DNA from: Fusobacterium perfoetens
GTDB lineage: Bacteria; Fusobacteriota; Fusobacteriia; Fusobacteriales; Fusobacteriaceae
Length of the DNA stretch: 45,108 bases
Reading direction: 5' to 3'
NCBI RefSeq assembly: GCF_021531475.1
Contig: NZ_JADYTX010000017.1
Location: 1-45,108, forward strand
Part shown: positions 1 through 8,215 of the stretch, in pieces
Position numbering within the stretch: position 1 is the first letter of the stretch
Layout of the letters: each line of letters begins with the position of its first letter
Made by a program: the position numbers and the translations under genes
The notes under the pieces: model-generated
Told to the model about the DNA's origin: nothing
The model's input: the letters and a program-made list of their open reading frames with translations, nothing else
The model's database searches: none

Positions 1-198
1 ATTAGACATACATTACCAACTTTCTTATATTTTTTAATTTGTTGATAATATATATGTGTCCTTTATGGGTATCATATCATGGGCAAAAAGTCGCCCACCT
101 CTATAGGTGGTGCGATGAATTGCCTATTTTTTTGGCAAAACTTTTGAATAATTGTGATATAATAGTAATACAAGGTAATTTTGAGGGAGGTGGATATG

Positions 199-1338
199 AT
201 GAAACAACTAAAAGCATATAAATTCAGAATTTATCCAAGCGATGAACAAAAGCTATTTTTTAGTAAAACTTTTGGTTGTGTCCGTCTTATCTATAATCTT
301 ATGCTAAATGATAGAATTAAAGCATATGAAGAAAGTAAAGGAAATCCTGATAAAAAGATAAAATATCCAACTCCTGCAAAATATAAAAAAGAATATGAAT
401 TTCTAAAAGAAGTTGATAGTCTTGCTCTTGCTAATGCTCAAATGAATTTAGATAAGGCATATAAAAACTTTTTTAGAGATAAGTCTATAGGTTTTCCTAA
501 ATTCAAATCTAAGAAAAATCCTGTACAAAGTTATACAACTAATAATCAAAATGGGACTGTAAACATTTTTGAAAATTGGTTAAAACTTCCAAAACTTAAA
601 GAATTAGTAAAGATTAAAGTTCATAGAAAAATAGAGGGTATAATAAAATCTGCTACTATTTCGCGAAATGGAAGTGGAAAGTATTTTATCTCTTTGTTGT
701 GTGAAGCTGATATTCAAGAATTACCAAAAACTAATTCATCAGTTGGAATTGATTTAGGCATTAAAGATATGGTTATTCTCTCTACTGGAGAAAAAATAAA
801 AAATCTTAAATTTAGAAAACAATTAGAAGATAAAATAAAAAGAGAACAAAGAAAATTATCTAAAAGACTTCTAATAGCTAAAAAAGTAAATAAAAAACTG
901 AGCGAAGCTAAGAACTATCAAAAACAAAGAATTAAAGTAGCTAAGATACACGAAAAAATTATGAATATGAGAACAGATTTCTTAAATAAGTTAAGTATGG
1001 ATATAATCAAAAACCACGATATTATCTGTATTGAAGACTTAAATACAAAAGGATTACTTCATAATCATAAATTAGCAAAATCTATTGCTGATGTATCTTG
1101 GGCTAGTTTTATAAATAAACTTGAATATAAAGCGAAATGGTATGGAAAAGAAATAATAAAAATAGATAGACTATATCCATCAAGTCAAATATGCTCTGTA
1201 TGTGGGAATCGTGATGGTAAGAAAACTCTTGATATAAGGGAGTGGACTTGCCCAGTTTGTTATACTCATCACGATAGAGATATAAATGCAAGTAAAAATA
1301 TATTAGCTGAAGGTCTAAGAATAAGACAAGTAATATAA
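199..1338 (+). CDS. tnpB: RNA-guided endonuclease TnpB
   Basis: A 379-aa TnpB of usual length. The RuvC-like catalytic residues are D185 (GIDLG), E279 (CIEDLN) and D361 (HDRDINASKN). A zinc ribbon lies between the last two (C332/C335 and C351/C354). The family cuts DNA under guidance of an RNA (omega/reRNA) from the element's right end and helps the element persist after excision. The ATG at 199 (or the adjacent ATG at 196) is chosen because GGGAGG at 185-190 lies just upstream; the longer TTG start at 181 would place the ribosome site inside the gene. All key residues are present, so the protein looks active. Confidence 0.9.
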   Translation: MKQLKAYKFRIYPSDEQKLFFSKTFGCVRLIYNLMLNDRIKAYEESKGNPDKKIKYPTPAKYKKEYEFLKEVDSLALANAQMNLDKAYKNFFRDKSIGFPKFKSKKNPVQSYTTNNQNGTVNIFENWLKLPKLKELVKIKVHRKIEGIIKSATISRNGSGKYFISLLCEADIQELPKTNSSVGIDLGIKDMVILSTGEKIKNLKFRKQLEDKIKREQRKLSKRLLIAKKVNKKLSEAKNYQKQRIKVAKIHEKIMNMRTDFLNKLSMDIIKNHDIICIEDLNTKGLLHNHKLAKSIADVSWASFINKLEYKAKWYGKEIIKIDRLYPSSQICSVCGNRDGKKTLDIREWTCPVCYTHHDRDINASKNILAEGLRIRQVI

Positions 1339-1467
1339 AAATATAAAGAACCGTAGGAACTATGGGGATAGCTTGGTAAATATAGTTGTCTAACAAAAGC
1401 AACTACTTCCCAAGAAGAAGCTCCCACTTCAAAAATTACAAGGTAATTTTAAGTGGGAGGGGTTCAC
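1290..1467 (+). ncRNA. Probable TnpB guide RNA scaffold (omegaRNA)
   Basis: TnpB guide RNAs overlap the 3' end of tnpB and run to the right end of the element, with the guide taken from flanking DNA. Here the 3' end of tnpB, the non-coding 1339-1420 segment and the right-end hairpin 1421-1459 fit that layout. The guide would start at about 1468, inside the permease remnant. The 5' boundary is a guess from related elements; no promoter or processing site was identified. Confidence 0.55.
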
Positions 1468-2054
1468 TGTATGGTTGTATAAAATTCGGTTGGGGTCTAG
1501 TTCAAACAGCAGTATGTTTTATGTGGATGGGATTTGTAGCAGGTCTTGTTTATGGATATACTCCTAGTAAGATAGCTAGTTGTTTTGTAAAAGGAATAAA
1601 AGGAATGGCTTCAGCAGCTATGATAGTTGGACTTGGAGCAGCAGTAGCTTTAATTTTACAAGAGGCAAAAGTTCTTGATACAGTTGTTTATGGTTTAGCA
1701 AATATGTTGGAGTGGTTCCCTAACTTCTTAAAAGCTCCAGTTATGTTAATAATGAACGTTATAGTAAATGGATTTGTAACTTCAGGTACTGGACAAGCAG
1801 CAGTAGTTATGCCAGTTATGGTTCCACTTGCTGACGTTTCTGGAATTACAAGACAAACAGCAGTTCTTGCATATAAAATGGGAGATGGATTCTGTAACTA
1901 TGTTTTACCTCATGCTTCAGCATTAATGGGATTTTTGGGAGCAACAGGAATTACGTATGATCGTTGGATGAAATTTATGGGAAAATTATTCCTAATATGG
2001 ATGTTATTAGGTTCAATAATTCTTTCATTTGCTTATTTTACTCAATATGCTTAG
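1468..2054 (+). pseudogene. YfcC-family permease, 5'-truncated remnant
   Basis: About 195 residues remain of the C-terminal part of a YfcC-type (ion transporter superfamily, DcuC/AbgT-like) membrane protein. Recognisable segments are a glycine-rich FVTSGTGQAAVVMP helix and the RQTAVLAYKMGDGF stretch, both well conserved in YfcC. Full-length YfcC is near 480-500 aa, so more than half is missing. Homology runs right up to the right end of the tnpB element. The 60-70 bases left of the element do not encode the missing part: two frames have stops (35-37 and 43-48) and the third reads nothing YfcC-like. This is therefore a broken gene, with loss of sequence or a further rearrangement beyond a simple insertion. 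The open frame upstream of 1468 is element sequence read in frame. Confidence 0.75.
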
Positions 2055-2080
2055 ATAATATTTTAAAATATACCCAAATA

Positions 2081-2117
2081 AAAAATTGCTCAAGTATAAA
2101 ACCTGAGCAATTTTTTT
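2081..2117. terminator. Bidirectional intrinsic terminator
   Basis: AAAAATTGCTCA (2081-2092) pairs with TGAGCAATTTTT starting at 2104, followed by a T-run. On the other strand the A-run becomes a T-run, so it can serve both the permease remnant and the convergent GntR gene. Confidence 0.85.
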
Positions 2118-2123
2118 ATAAGT

Positions 2124-2786
2124 TTAACTATTTTTTTTTGTTTCAAATTTAGGAATCATAAAAGTCATAGATTTTTCTAAATGTTTTCTATTTATCTTTA
2201 GAGCTTTTTTAAGATCTTTATTTTTTATACATTCAAGGATTTGAACGTGATCACCAAAAGCCTCTTCTTTTCTAATAGTATTATCAATAGATAGTTTTCT
2301 AAATCTTTTTAGATATAGATTGATATTATTTATCATTCCCATAACTCTAGGAACTTTTGCTATTTCATATAAAACAAAATTAAATTTTGAGAAAAGTTCA
2401 AAGACTTTTTCAAGATTTTTATTTTCTATTTCAACTTTTGTATCTTCTAAAATTTTTTCAATGGTTTTAATATCATCTTCAGTAGCTTTTTGAATAACTT
2501 CTTCTAGAATTATTCCCTCTAAAGCGATTCTTATTTTATAAACTTCAACAATTTCTTCTTGAGTGAATTTTTTTACAAGTACTCCACCTTTTGCATTAGA
2601 AACAACAAGTCCTTCAAGTTCCAACATTCTAAGAGCCTCTCTTATAGGAGTTCTACTTATTTGAAATTGTTCTGAATACTCAGTTTCTATAATTCTTTCA
2701 CCTTGAGCGATTTTTCCCTCGATAATCATCTCTTTTAACACATCATAAACCTTTTCTCTCATAGATTTACTTTTTTCAATAATCAT
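2124..2786 (-). CDS. FadR-subfamily (FCD) GntR transcriptional regulator
   Basis: A 220-aa regulator. The N-terminal winged helix-turn-helix (about residues 8-75) contains the GntR signature ISRTPIREALRMLELEGLV. The rest is a helical FCD effector domain (about 80-215) with EVYKIRIALEG and FGDHVQILECIKN, the latter carrying the H usually found in the metal/effector pocket. Members typically bind a small organic acid or sugar acid and repress neighbouring catabolic or transport genes. The start at 2786 has AAGGTGAG just upstream. It is divergent from the PTS permease at 3173 and convergent with the YfcC remnant; either could be or have been its target. The effector cannot be read from sequence. 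Confidence 0.85.
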   Translation of the reverse strand: MIIEKSKSMREKVYDVLKEMIIEGKIAQGERIIETEYSEQFQISRTPIREALRMLELEGLVVSNAKGGVLVKKFTQEEIVEVYKIRIALEGIILEEVIQKATEDDIKTIEKILEDTKVEIENKNLEKVFELFSKFNFVLYEIAKVPRVMGMINNINLYLKRFRKLSIDNTIRKEEAFGDHVQILECIKNKDLKKALKINRKHLEKSMTFMIPKFETKKNS

Positions 2787-2812
2787 TCTATCTCACCTTA
2801 AAAATAGTTTTC

Positions 2813-2820
2813 TGTATACA
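2813..2820. promoter_or_regulatory. Possible GntR operator (TGTATACA)
   Basis: A perfect 8-bp palindrome, TGTATACA, lies 27 bp upstream of the regulator's start codon. FCD-type GntR proteins often bind sites of the form TTGTATACAA. Position and sequence fit autoregulation, but 8-bp AT-rich palindromes occur by chance. Confidence 0.35.
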
Positions 2821-3072
2821 TAATACATTTTATACTAAATTATAATAGGTGTCAAGGAATTATTTCTTAATAATTTTATGAAAAAAATTATAAAATTTAA
2901 GTATTTTATTTTTTATGAATTAGTTAATAAATCAAAATTAACAAAAATAATCGATTAATTATGTTAATTAAATTATAGAACGAAAAATGTATTTTGTTAG
3001 ACAAATTCTGAAAGAATTAATGTGTTTTTTTAATTCAGTTTTATTTTAAAATATTCGTTTTATGTAAAAAGA

Positions 3073-3113
3073 TTTCAAAAAAAGCTTGCTTTTTTTGAAA
3101 AATATAATATAAT
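3073..3113 (+). promoter_or_regulatory. PTS permease promoter overlapped by a perfect 13-bp inverted repeat
   Basis: TTTCAAAAAAAGC (3073-3085) and GCTTTTTTTGAAA (3088-3100) form a perfect inverted repeat with a 2-base centre. A promoter reads TTGCTT (3086-3091), 16 bp, TATAAT (3108-3113). The repeat covers the -35 and spacer, where a repressor would block polymerase. The remaining intergenic sequence (2830-3070) is very AT-rich and I see nothing else in it. Confidence 0.6.
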
Positions 3114-3172
3114 AGTGGTATGAGAAGATTTATTATATTTTATGTTTTATAATTTTAAGGAGGATGGTTTTT

Positions 3173-4636
3173 ATGTTCAGTTATTTACAAAAAATCGGTA
3201 AAGCACTGATGGTTCCAGTTGCAGTATTACCTGCAGCAGCGATTTTAATGGGTATTGGATATTGGATTGACCCTATCGGTTGGGGAGGAAACAGCCAATT
3301 AGCAGCATTTTTAATAAAAGCAGGGGCATCTTTAATAGATAATATGCCTATACTATTTGCTGTTGGTGTTGCTTTCGGTCTTTCAAAAGATAAAAATGGT
3401 GCAGCAGCTCTTGCTGGATTAGTTGCTTTTGAAGTTGTTGTTACTTTACTTTCTCCAGGAACTGTAGGAATGTTAACAGGAGCACCTGCTGACGCAGCAT
3501 TTGGAAAAATTAGTAACCAATTCGTAGGAATTCTTTGTGGGGTTATAGCAGGAGAATTATACAATAAATTCCATACATTAGAACTACCTAAATTCTTAGC
3601 TTTCTTCAGTGGAAAAAGATTTGTACCAATTATCACTTCAGTTGTAATGATAGTTGTTTCTTTCATCTTATTATATATTTGGCCAGCAATCTATAATTCA
3701 TTAGTTAGCTTTGGTATTAGCATTGCAAAAATGGGAGCTATCGGAGCAGGAATTTACGCATTCTTCAATAGACTTTTAATCCCTGTTGGATTACACCATG
3801 CTTTAAACTCAGTATTCTGGTTTAACGTTGCAGGAATCAACGATATCGGAAGATTCTGGGGATCACCAGCTGCAGCTTATGAAGGATTACCTGAAGCAGT
3901 TAAAGGTGCTTACCACGTTGGAATGTATCAAGCAGGATTCTTCCCAATCATGATGTTTGGATTATTAGGAGCTTGTCTTGCATTTATAAAAACAGCTAAA
4001 CCTGAAAATAGAGAAAAAGTAAAATCAATAATGTTAGCAGCTGGATTTGCTAGTTTCTTTACAGGAGTAACAGAACCAATTGAATTTGCATTCATGTTCG
4101 TTGCACCAGGATTATACTTAGTACATGCTATCCTTTCTGGAATTTCAGCTTTCTTAGTAGCAAGTTTAAACTATGCAGCTGGATTTGGATTCTCAGCAGG
4201 ACTTGTTGACTTTGTATTATCATTAAAAAATCCTAATGCAAATCAACCAATGATGTTATTAGTAGTTGGAGTAGTATTCTTCGTAATCTATTATGTAGTA
4301 TTCTCTCAAGCTATAAAAATGTTTAACATCAAAACTCCAGGAAGAGAAGATGACGACGATACAGAAGTTATCAACAACTTCAAAGGTGGTTCTTCTTCTA
4401 ATGCTGACTTAGCAGCAGCTTTATTACCTTTATTAGGTGGAGTTGAAAATATCACTTTAATAGATAACTGTACTACAAGATTAAGACTTGAAGTAAAAGA
4501 TACTACAATAGTTAAAGATTCTGAAATTAAAAAATTAGTTCCAGGAATCTTAAAACCAAGTGCAACAGCTGTTCAAGTAATAGTTGGACCACAAGTAGAA
4601 TTTGTTGCTGATGAATTAAAAAAATTAGCTAAATAG
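3173..4636 (+). CDS. nagE: PTS sugar permease EIICB, N-acetylglucosamine/glucose family
   Basis: A 487-aa membrane protein with an N-terminal EIIC channel (about 1-385, about ten hydrophobic segments) and a C-terminal EIIB domain. EIIC shows KRFVPII, LIPVGLHHALNSVFW and the GVTEPIEF motif. EIIB carries the phosphorylated cysteine C433 in NCTTRLRL. No EIIA domain is attached, so a separate EIIA(Glc-like) protein must donate phosphate. The GLHHALNSVFWFNVAGINDI stretch resembles NagE/NagP more than PtsG, hence the GlcNAc preference, but glucose or glucosamine cannot be excluded. The start is at 3173 because AAGGAGG (3157-3163) is 9 nt upstream; the ATG at 3164 touches that site and is unlikely. 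Confidence 0.85.
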   Translation: MFSYLQKIGKALMVPVAVLPAAAILMGIGYWIDPIGWGGNSQLAAFLIKAGASLIDNMPILFAVGVAFGLSKDKNGAAALAGLVAFEVVVTLLSPGTVGMLTGAPADAAFGKISNQFVGILCGVIAGELYNKFHTLELPKFLAFFSGKRFVPIITSVVMIVVSFILLYIWPAIYNSLVSFGISIAKMGAIGAGIYAFFNRLLIPVGLHHALNSVFWFNVAGINDIGRFWGSPAAAYEGLPEAVKGAYHVGMYQAGFFPIMMFGLLGACLAFIKTAKPENREKVKSIMLAAGFASFFTGVTEPIEFAFMFVAPGLYLVHAILSGISAFLVASLNYAAGFGFSAGLVDFVLSLKNPNANQPMMLLVVGVVFFVIYYVVFSQAIKMFNIKTPGREDDDDTEVINNFKGGSSSNADLAAALLPLLGGVENITLIDNCTTRLRLEVKDTTIVKDSEIKKLVPGILKPSATAVQVIVGPQVEFVADELKKLAK

Positions 4637-4659
4637 TAAATAAAATCTATTAAAAATAT

Positions 4660-4705
4660 AAGGTACTGATTTAGAGGGAAACTTCTATCTCAGTACTTTT
4701 TTTAT
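4660..4705 (+). terminator. Intrinsic terminator after the PTS gene
   Basis: AGGTACTGA (4661-4669) pairs with TCAGTACTT (about 4690-4698), with further pairing inside the loop, followed by a T-run. Confidence 0.8.
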
Positions 4706-4769
4706 AAAGCTTAATTTATAATTTTTTTTATGATATAATGATTCTATATTTAAGTTTGAGAGGTAAAAT

Positions 4770-5156
4770 ATGGAAAAAATAATAAAAGTGGTAGCTGCTG
4801 TTATTGAAAATGAAAAAAATGAAATACTTTGTACCTTAAGACCTATAGGAAAAATTTTGGGAAACAATTGGGAATTTCCTGGGGGAAAATTAGAAAAAGG
4901 TGAAACAGAGTTTGATGGAATAAAAAGAGAGATAAAAGAAGAATTAAACTGTGATATTGAGCCTATTGAAATAATAGGAGATGCTTATCATAAATATGAA
5001 AGAGGGACAGTAAATATTATTGCAATAAAATGCAAGCAACTTTCTCCAATAAAACTGAATGAACACGACGCTTGTATTTGGCTTGAAAGAAAGAACTTGA
5101 AATCACTTGTCTGGGCACCAGCAGATATTGAAATAATAGATAAATTTTTGAAATAA
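4770..5156 (+). CDS. mutT: Nudix hydrolase, MutT-like
   Basis: A 128-aa protein with the Nudix box starting GGKLEKGETEF and ending REIKEELN (residues about 37-60). The usual last glycine of the box is replaced by N. Family members hydrolyse nucleoside diphosphate derivatives; small MutT-like enzymes with WEFPGGK remove oxidised (8-oxo-dGTP) or other non-canonical nucleotides. Upstream is GAGAGG and a start at 4770. It is preceded by a terminator and is the first gene of the block leading to thiD, with a 65-bp gap to the next gene, so cotranscription is possible. The exact substrate is not readable. Confidence 0.8.
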   Translation: MEKIIKVVAAVIENEKNEILCTLRPIGKILGNNWEFPGGKLEKGETEFDGIKREIKEELNCDIEPIEIIGDAYHKYERGTVNIIAIKCKQLSPIKLNEHDACIWLERKNLKSLVWAPADIEIIDKFLK

Positions 5157-5221
5157 TCTTCTAACTAAAAATAAATATTTTATGTCTAAAAGCTATAAAA
5201 AAATTTTTTTAGGAGGGATTT

Positions 5222-5938
5222 ATGAAGAAAATAATCTTAGTATTTTTATTAGTTATTGGAAGTTTTTCCTATTCTTTCGGAAAAGAAGAGAGAAATGTAA
5301 TAAGAGTGGTAGGAGAAAGTGTTGTGACAGTTGCTCCAGATACTGTTCGTTTAAATATAGATATCTCTGAAATAAAACCTACATATGATGAGGTCTATCT
5401 TGCATCTTCTAAGACTTTAGATTTTATACAGGATAAACTTAGATCTAAAGGAGTAAAGAAAGAGCAGATAAAAACTACTAATTTTAATATAGATAGTTAT
5501 TATGAAAATGTGAGAAAAGAAGATGGAAGTTATGAAAGAAAATTTATGGGATATAGATATAGCCATAATCTTTATATAGAACTTTCAATAAATGATAAAA
5601 AAATTGGAGAAGTATTAGATGTTTTTAATGGATTAAAAATAGATAATATTGGAATATCTTTAGCATATAAATTAAAAGATGATAGTGAAGTAAAAAATAA
5701 AGCTATGGTAGAGGCATACAATGATGCTTACCAAAAAGCAAAATTGATTGCAAAAACTGGAGATTTTTCTCTTGGAAAAGTGGTTGAAATATATTATAAT
5801 TCAAAAGGAAATAATATAGATGTTATAGATTTTACAGATAGAAACTTAAATCTTATGAAAGCAAGTTCAAACTTTAATTTTCAACCAGAGGATTTAAAAT
5901 ATAAAGATACAGTGACAGTAATATGGAAAATAAAATAG
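5222..5938 (+). CDS. SIMPL-domain (DUF541) exported protein
   Basis: A 238-aa protein with a signal peptide (MKKIILVFLLVIGSFSYSFG, cleavage near residue 20). A DUF541/SIMPL domain follows, recognisable by VVGESVVTVAPDTVRLNIDI and the alternating hydrophobic pattern through the C-terminus. SIMPL proteins are periplasmic or surface-located and form oligomeric rings in the known structure; their molecular role is largely undefined. AGGAGGG precedes the start. It ends 14 bp before thiD, so it may share a transcript with the thiamine genes, but nothing links the functions. Confidence 0.8.
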   Translation: MKKIILVFLLVIGSFSYSFGKEERNVIRVVGESVVTVAPDTVRLNIDISEIKPTYDEVYLASSKTLDFIQDKLRSKGVKKEQIKTTNFNIDSYYENVRKEDGSYERKFMGYRYSHNLYIELSINDKKIGEVLDVFNGLKIDNIGISLAYKLKDDSEVKNKAMVEAYNDAYQKAKLIAKTGDFSLGKVVEIYYNSKGNNIDVIDFTDRNLNLMKASSNFNFQPEDLKYKDTVTVIWKIK

Positions 5939-5952
5939 ATGGAGGAATAGAT

Positions 5953-6759
5953 ATGAAAAAAGTACTGACAATAGCAGGTTCAGATTCTTGTGGAGGAGCA
6001 GGAATACAAGCAGATTTAAAAGCAATGAGTGCTTTAGGAGTTTATGGAATGAGCGTAATCACTGCTGTTACAGCTCAAAATACACAAGGAGTTTTTGGAG
6101 TTCAAGAAATATCAAAAGAGATAATCCAAAAACAAATAGAAGTTATATTTGAAGATATAGAAGTAGATGCAGTAAAAGTTGGAATGCTTTCTAGTAGTGA
6201 AATTACAGAGGCTATTGGAGAGATGTTTAAAAAATACAATGTAAAAAATATAGTTATAGATCCAGTTATGGTTTCAAAAAGTAAATACAAACTTTTAAAA
6301 GATGAGGCTATTGAGGCTTTAAAAAAATTCATAAGTCTTGGAACTTTAGTAACTCCTAATATTCCAGAGGCTGAAATTTTAGCTGATATGAAAATAGAAA
6401 ATGAAGATGAGATGATTGAGGCAGCTAAAAAAATCCAAGGACTTGGAGCAAAAAATATCTTAGTTAAAGGTGGACATAGAGAGGACAACTGTACAGATAT
6501 TCTTTTATTAGAAGATGGAAGAGTTGTAAAATTCCCTGGTGTAAGAATTGATACAATCAATACTCACGGGACAGGTTGCACACTTTCTTCATCAATAGCA
6601 TCATTAATTGCAAAAGGAAATTCTATTGAAGAGGCTGTTAGACTTGGAAAAGAATATATAACTGAGGCAATAAGAAATTCATTCCCAATAGGTCACGGAG
6701 TAGGACCAGTAGGACATTTTGTAGATCTTTATAAGAAAGCTGGAATGAAATATGAGTAA
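5953..6759 (+). CDS. thiD: Hydroxymethylpyrimidine/phosphomethylpyrimidine kinase
   Basis: A 268-aa ribokinase-fold enzyme that phosphorylates HMP and HMP-P to HMP-PP for thiamine synthesis. Signatures are IAGSDSCGGAGIQADLKA at the N-terminus (HMP binding), VIDPVMVSKS, TPNIPEAE, and the anion-hole/ATP motif THGTGCTLSSSIA near residue 200. The start at 5953 is chosen over the longer frame because GGAGGA lies at 5941-5946. It overlaps the next gene by 8 nt (ATGAGTAA), indicating translational coupling. The cytosolic pyrimidine branch made here feeds the ThiE domain encoded next door. Confidence 0.93.
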   Translation: MKKVLTIAGSDSCGGAGIQADLKAMSALGVYGMSVITAVTAQNTQGVFGVQEISKEIIQKQIEVIFEDIEVDAVKVGMLSSSEITEAIGEMFKKYNVKNIVIDPVMVSKSKYKLLKDEAIEALKKFISLGTLVTPNIPEAEILADMKIENEDEMIEAAKKIQGLGAKNILVKGGHREDNCTDILLLEDGRVVKFPGVRIDTINTHGTGCTLSSSIASLIAKGNSIEEAVRLGKEYITEAIRNSFPIGHGVGPVGHFVDLYKKAGMKYE

Positions 6760-8203
6760 GAAAAATATAGATTATTCAGTTTATCTTGTAACAGATAGAG
6801 ATATTTTAGCAGGAAGAGATCTTTGTGAGGCTGTTGAAGAGAGTATAAAAGGTGGAGCTACAGTAGTCCAACTTAGAGAAAAAAAAGTAAGTGACGAAGA
6901 ATTTTTAGAGATTGCTAAAAAATTAAAAAAAGTAACTGATAGATATAATATACCTTTAATAATAAATGATAATGTAAAGGTAGCAAAACTTGTTGATGCT
7001 GACGGAGTTCATATTGGACAAAGTGATGAGGAATTAACAGAGGCTAGAAAAGAACTAGGTGATGATAAAATAATCGGAGTATCAGCAACAAATCTAGAGG
7101 AGGCTCTAAAAGCAGAAAAAGATGGAGCTGATTATCTAGGAATTGGAGCAGTATTTTTTACAGGAAGTAAAAAAGATATAAATATTCCAATGGGGATTGA
7201 AGGATTAAAAGAGATAGTTGATAGAATAAATATTCCAAGTGTTGCAATAGGTGGAGTTCATCTTGATAATGTAAAAGAGGTAATGGGAACAGGCACAGAT
7301 GGAGTGGCTGTTATCTCTGAAATTTTAGGAAAAGAGAATATTTTTGAGGCTACAAAAACTTTGAAAGAATATGTAGGAGGAAAAATGTCAAAAGAATTAT
7401 TCGGAAATATAATTGAAACAATAAGAGAAAAAAATCCTCTTGTTTTTCATATAACAAATACTGTAACTATAAATGATTGTGCAAATATTACTTTAGCTAT
7501 GGGAGGATCTCCACTAATGTCTTTTTGTAAAGAGGAATTAGAAGAGATACTTTCTTTCTCATCAGCTCTTGTAATAAATATTGGAACAATGGAAAAAAAT
7601 ATGAGAAAAATAGTGGTAAAAGCTGGAAAAATAGCTAATAAATTAAATGTTCCAGTAGTTCTTGACCCAGTTGGAGCTGGAGCAAGTAAACCAAGAAAAG
7701 AATTAGTAGAAAGTCTAATAAAAGAAGTTAAGTTTGCAGTAATAAAAGGAAACTTAGCTGAGATAAAAACAATAGCAGGATTAGAAAACTCTAAAAACAG
7801 AGGAGTAGACTCTGTTGAAGTGGAAGAAAATGCTAAAGAGATTGGAAAAAATCTAGCTAAAAAATTAAAAACAGTGATCGCTATAACAGGAAAAGAAGAT
7901 ATTGTAACAGACGGAGAAAGAGTTGCATTAATAAATAATGGAACTGCTATGATGGGAAAAGTAACTGGTACAGGTTGTATGACTGCATCATTAGTTGGTT
8001 GTGCTTGTGGAAGTGGAGTAGATTGTATGTTAGGAGCTGTAACAGCAGTAACTTCTATGGGAATAGCTGGAGAGATTGCAGAGGGGACTTTACTTCAATC
8101 AGAGGGAAATGGAAGTCTAAGAGTAAAAATACTTGATAATATCTTTAATATGACAAAAGAAAGATTTTTAGAAAATGAAAAAATAACTTTGGAAAATTTT
8201 TAA
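6752..8203 (+). CDS. thiEM: Bifunctional thiamine phosphate synthase / hydroxyethylthiazole kinase (ThiE-ThiM fusion)
   Basis: A 483-aa fusion. Residues 1-210 are ThiE (VTDRDILAGR, VVQLREKKVS, IINDNVKVA, DGVHIGQSD, GIGAVFFTGSKKD), which joins HMP-PP and thiazole phosphate. Residues 212-483 are ThiM (PLVFHITNTVTINDCANITLA, VVLDPVGAGAS, VTGTGCMTASLVG), which phosphorylates salvaged hydroxyethylthiazole. The thiazole-phosphate product of one domain is the substrate of the other. The domain order matches yeast THI6. An in-frame ATG at 7385, preceded by GGAGG at 7376-7380, sits exactly at the natural ThiM start, so a free ThiM may also be made. No TPP riboswitch was seen upstream. Confidence 0.92.
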   Translation: MSKKNIDYSVYLVTDRDILAGRDLCEAVEESIKGGATVVQLREKKVSDEEFLEIAKKLKKVTDRYNIPLIINDNVKVAKLVDADGVHIGQSDEELTEARKELGDDKIIGVSATNLEEALKAEKDGADYLGIGAVFFTGSKKDINIPMGIEGLKEIVDRINIPSVAIGGVHLDNVKEVMGTGTDGVAVISEILGKENIFEATKTLKEYVGGKMSKELFGNIIETIREKNPLVFHITNTVTINDCANITLAMGGSPLMSFCKEELEEILSFSSALVINIGTMEKNMRKIVVKAGKIANKLNVPVVLDPVGAGASKPRKELVESLIKEVKFAVIKGNLAEIKTIAGLENSKNRGVDSVEVEENAKEIGKNLAKKLKTVIAITGKEDIVTDGERVALINNGTAMMGKVTGTGCMTASLVGCACGSGVDCMLGAVTAVTSMGIAGEIAEGTLLQSEGNGSLRVKILDNIFNMTKERFLENEKITLENF

Positions 8204-8215
8204 GTAAGGAGTTTT

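Larger units (their letters stand above)
70..1467 (+). mobile_element. IS200/IS605-type element carrying only tnpB
   Basis: The left part contains a hairpin (CCACCT at 95-100 pairing with AGGTGG at 105-110). The right end is a strong hairpin: CTCCCACTT 1421-1429 with AAGTGGGAG 1451-1459, and inside it AAAATTAC 1432-1439 with GTAATTTT 1443-1450. It ends in GGTTCAC at 1461-1467. Terminal hairpins instead of inverted repeats, a single tnpB and no tnpA are typical of IS1341-like members of IS200/IS605. The right boundary is fairly clear because permease coding sequence starts immediately after it. The left boundary is only approximate (somewhere between 60 and 90). With no tnpA in the window, movement would need a transposase supplied from elsewhere. 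Confidence 0.8.

Noticed and set aside
1386-1467. Permease remnant starting inside the right end of the tnpB element
   Set aside because: These codons are hairpin sequence of the element read in frame by chance; no homology to YfcC before about 1468.
5157-5221. TPP riboswitch before the thiamine genes
   Set aside because: The conserved CUGAGA and ACCUGA elements are not present in this gap or in the short gap before thiD.
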